Below the pieces are notes generated by a model that made no database searches, was not told the origin of the DNA, and worked only from the letters and a program-made list of their open reading frames with translations. A DNA stretch of 64,000 nt from Prunella strophiata (lineage: Eukaryota; Chordata; Aves; Passeriformes; Prunellidae): assembly GCA_036583965.1 (NCBI GenBank), contig JAZBQD010000017.1, positions 23,160,385-23,224,384 on the forward strand, given 5' to 3'. Below are positions 63,051 to 64,000 of the stretch, piece by piece. Made by a program: the position numbers and the translations under genes. Within the stretch, counting starts at the first letter, position 1. The number at the start of each line of letters is the position of its first letter.

Positions 63051-64000
63051 AGCTATATCAGAAATCAGGATGCTTTTCTCCAGACTATGACATCTCAGTA
63101 GAAAAAGCACAAGAACTTAATCTTCTCAACAACTTACAAAAAGAAAGCGGTAAAAATCAACAATTCCATGGATCAGCAACAGAGACTCCATTTGTAAACT
63201 CCACCTTTTGTTTTGAACTCAGAAAAGTAGAAGTAGGCTGGCACTCTTCTGAAACAAGTTTGTGTTTAAACATTCAGGCAATATCCTTTTGCTAGATAAA
63301 AAAAACCATCTGGATGATAACAAAATGTCACAATTCTCTAAGCAGCTTTGAGGGGGGCCAGCCTTAAAACGAGTACTTCCTTTTTACCCCACATCCACAA
63401 AACAGATGTTCAATCTTCAGGCAGAATAAACCACCACAGAATACAATAATCTGGAAATGCTGAAGCCAAGGAAGTTAACAATTAAACATGCCAAACCCCA
63501 AATCCAAAATTACAAAGGCACCACCTCAATACAGATCTACATGTGCCACGGCCAATGACACACAAACAGGAATTTAATTCAGAAACAGAAATTTGCCAAC
63601 TATTTCCCCCACTCACAACAATACATTAAAGACTTTAAGGCAATAGCTTAACGTGGTTCAAGCCACCACCAATGCAGACACAGGAATTATTTATCAACCC
63701 CTCAAATGAGAAATAATAGTCATGCTCCTTCAGAAAGATGTATGCAACATCCGCATTGGTTCAACTGACTGTTCTCCAGACACTTTCTGCAGTGCTGTAT
63801 TTTGCAAAGTTAACCTGAATGAAGTTTGAAAGAACTTAGAATTAACAATAAGAAAGAATTATCTTAATGACAGGATTTAAATTCCCTATTCACATGTCAC
63901 TGCTCTTTCCCAAGGCCACAAACAAACTTATCTGATGGACAGCAGTGACCCAGAAATAAGATCTTACCTTTGATCTTGTAAAAATGAAGGGGGAGCAAAC

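Larger units (their letters stand above)
39042..64000 (-). other. LPAR1: Upstream LPAR1 intron(s)/5' gene region
   Basis: The acceptor at 39042-39043 shows that the transcript continues upstream, so at least the first part here is intron. Searching the minus strand for the usual 15-18-residue N-terminal exon (Met-Ala-Ala start, Ser-Gln-Pro-Gln end) found nothing; it is probably beyond 64000 or too diverged. Between 39100 and 48900 I see only simple repeats. From 48925 to 57082 the interval is mostly retroviral remnants and LTRs, and 62180-63050 is CR1. A donor-like CAAAG|GTAAGA near 63968 could be a 5'UTR exon end, but this is weak. Confidence 0.7.

Overview
The window is eukaryotic, AT-rich, intron-dominated DNA, almost certainly from a bird and probably a songbird. 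Evidence: two exons of a near-perfectly conserved vertebrate LPA receptor, 3'-truncated CR1 LINE pieces ending in the avian ATTCTATGATT-type tail, and ERVL-type pol and LTR remnants of the kind common in passerine genomes. There are no bacterial-style genes, RNA genes or CRISPR arrays. The species, and a likely Z-chromosome location (LPAR1 is Z-linked in chicken, as I recall), are inference.

One gene explains the coding content: LPAR1 (lysophosphatidic acid receptor 1), transcribed on the minus strand. From right to left: 39042-64000 is upstream intronic or 5' gene sequence; 38294-39041 is the main coding exon (N-terminus to the start of TM6); 7809-38293 is a 30.5-kb intron interrupting TM6 after the first base of a Gly codon; 7507-7808 is the terminal coding exon (TM6, TM7, C-tail); about 6750-7506 is the 3'UTR with two AATAAA signals; 1-6750 is downstream flank. 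Joined, the exons encode 346 residues from the first Met seen here, matching human LPAR1 (364 aa) minus the 18-residue N-terminal extension. I could not find the exon for that extension in the window.

The rest is transposon debris and simple repeats. CR1 pieces lie at 217-475, 16297-16760 and 62180-63050. Two degenerate ERVL-like pol remnants lie tail to tail: 48925-50385 (+ strand, integrase, polypurine tract, LTR) and 53080-55870 (- strand, RT, RNase H, integrase, polypurine tract, LTR). A separate solo LTR at 56562-57082 has TG...CA ends and near-matching 5-bp flanks. None is intact. Long A runs, a C run and a 9-bp minisatellite are also present.

Items most worth a second look: a pre-miRNA-like hairpin at 55886-55970; a hairpin in the LPAR1 3'UTR (7274-7326); a G-quadruplex motif in the pre-mRNA 221 nt upstream of the terminal exon; a 26-bp perfect palindrome; a GC-rich intronic island with nested inverted repeats; and a degenerate ~88-bp duplication inside the big intron. 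I see no new multi-gene system.
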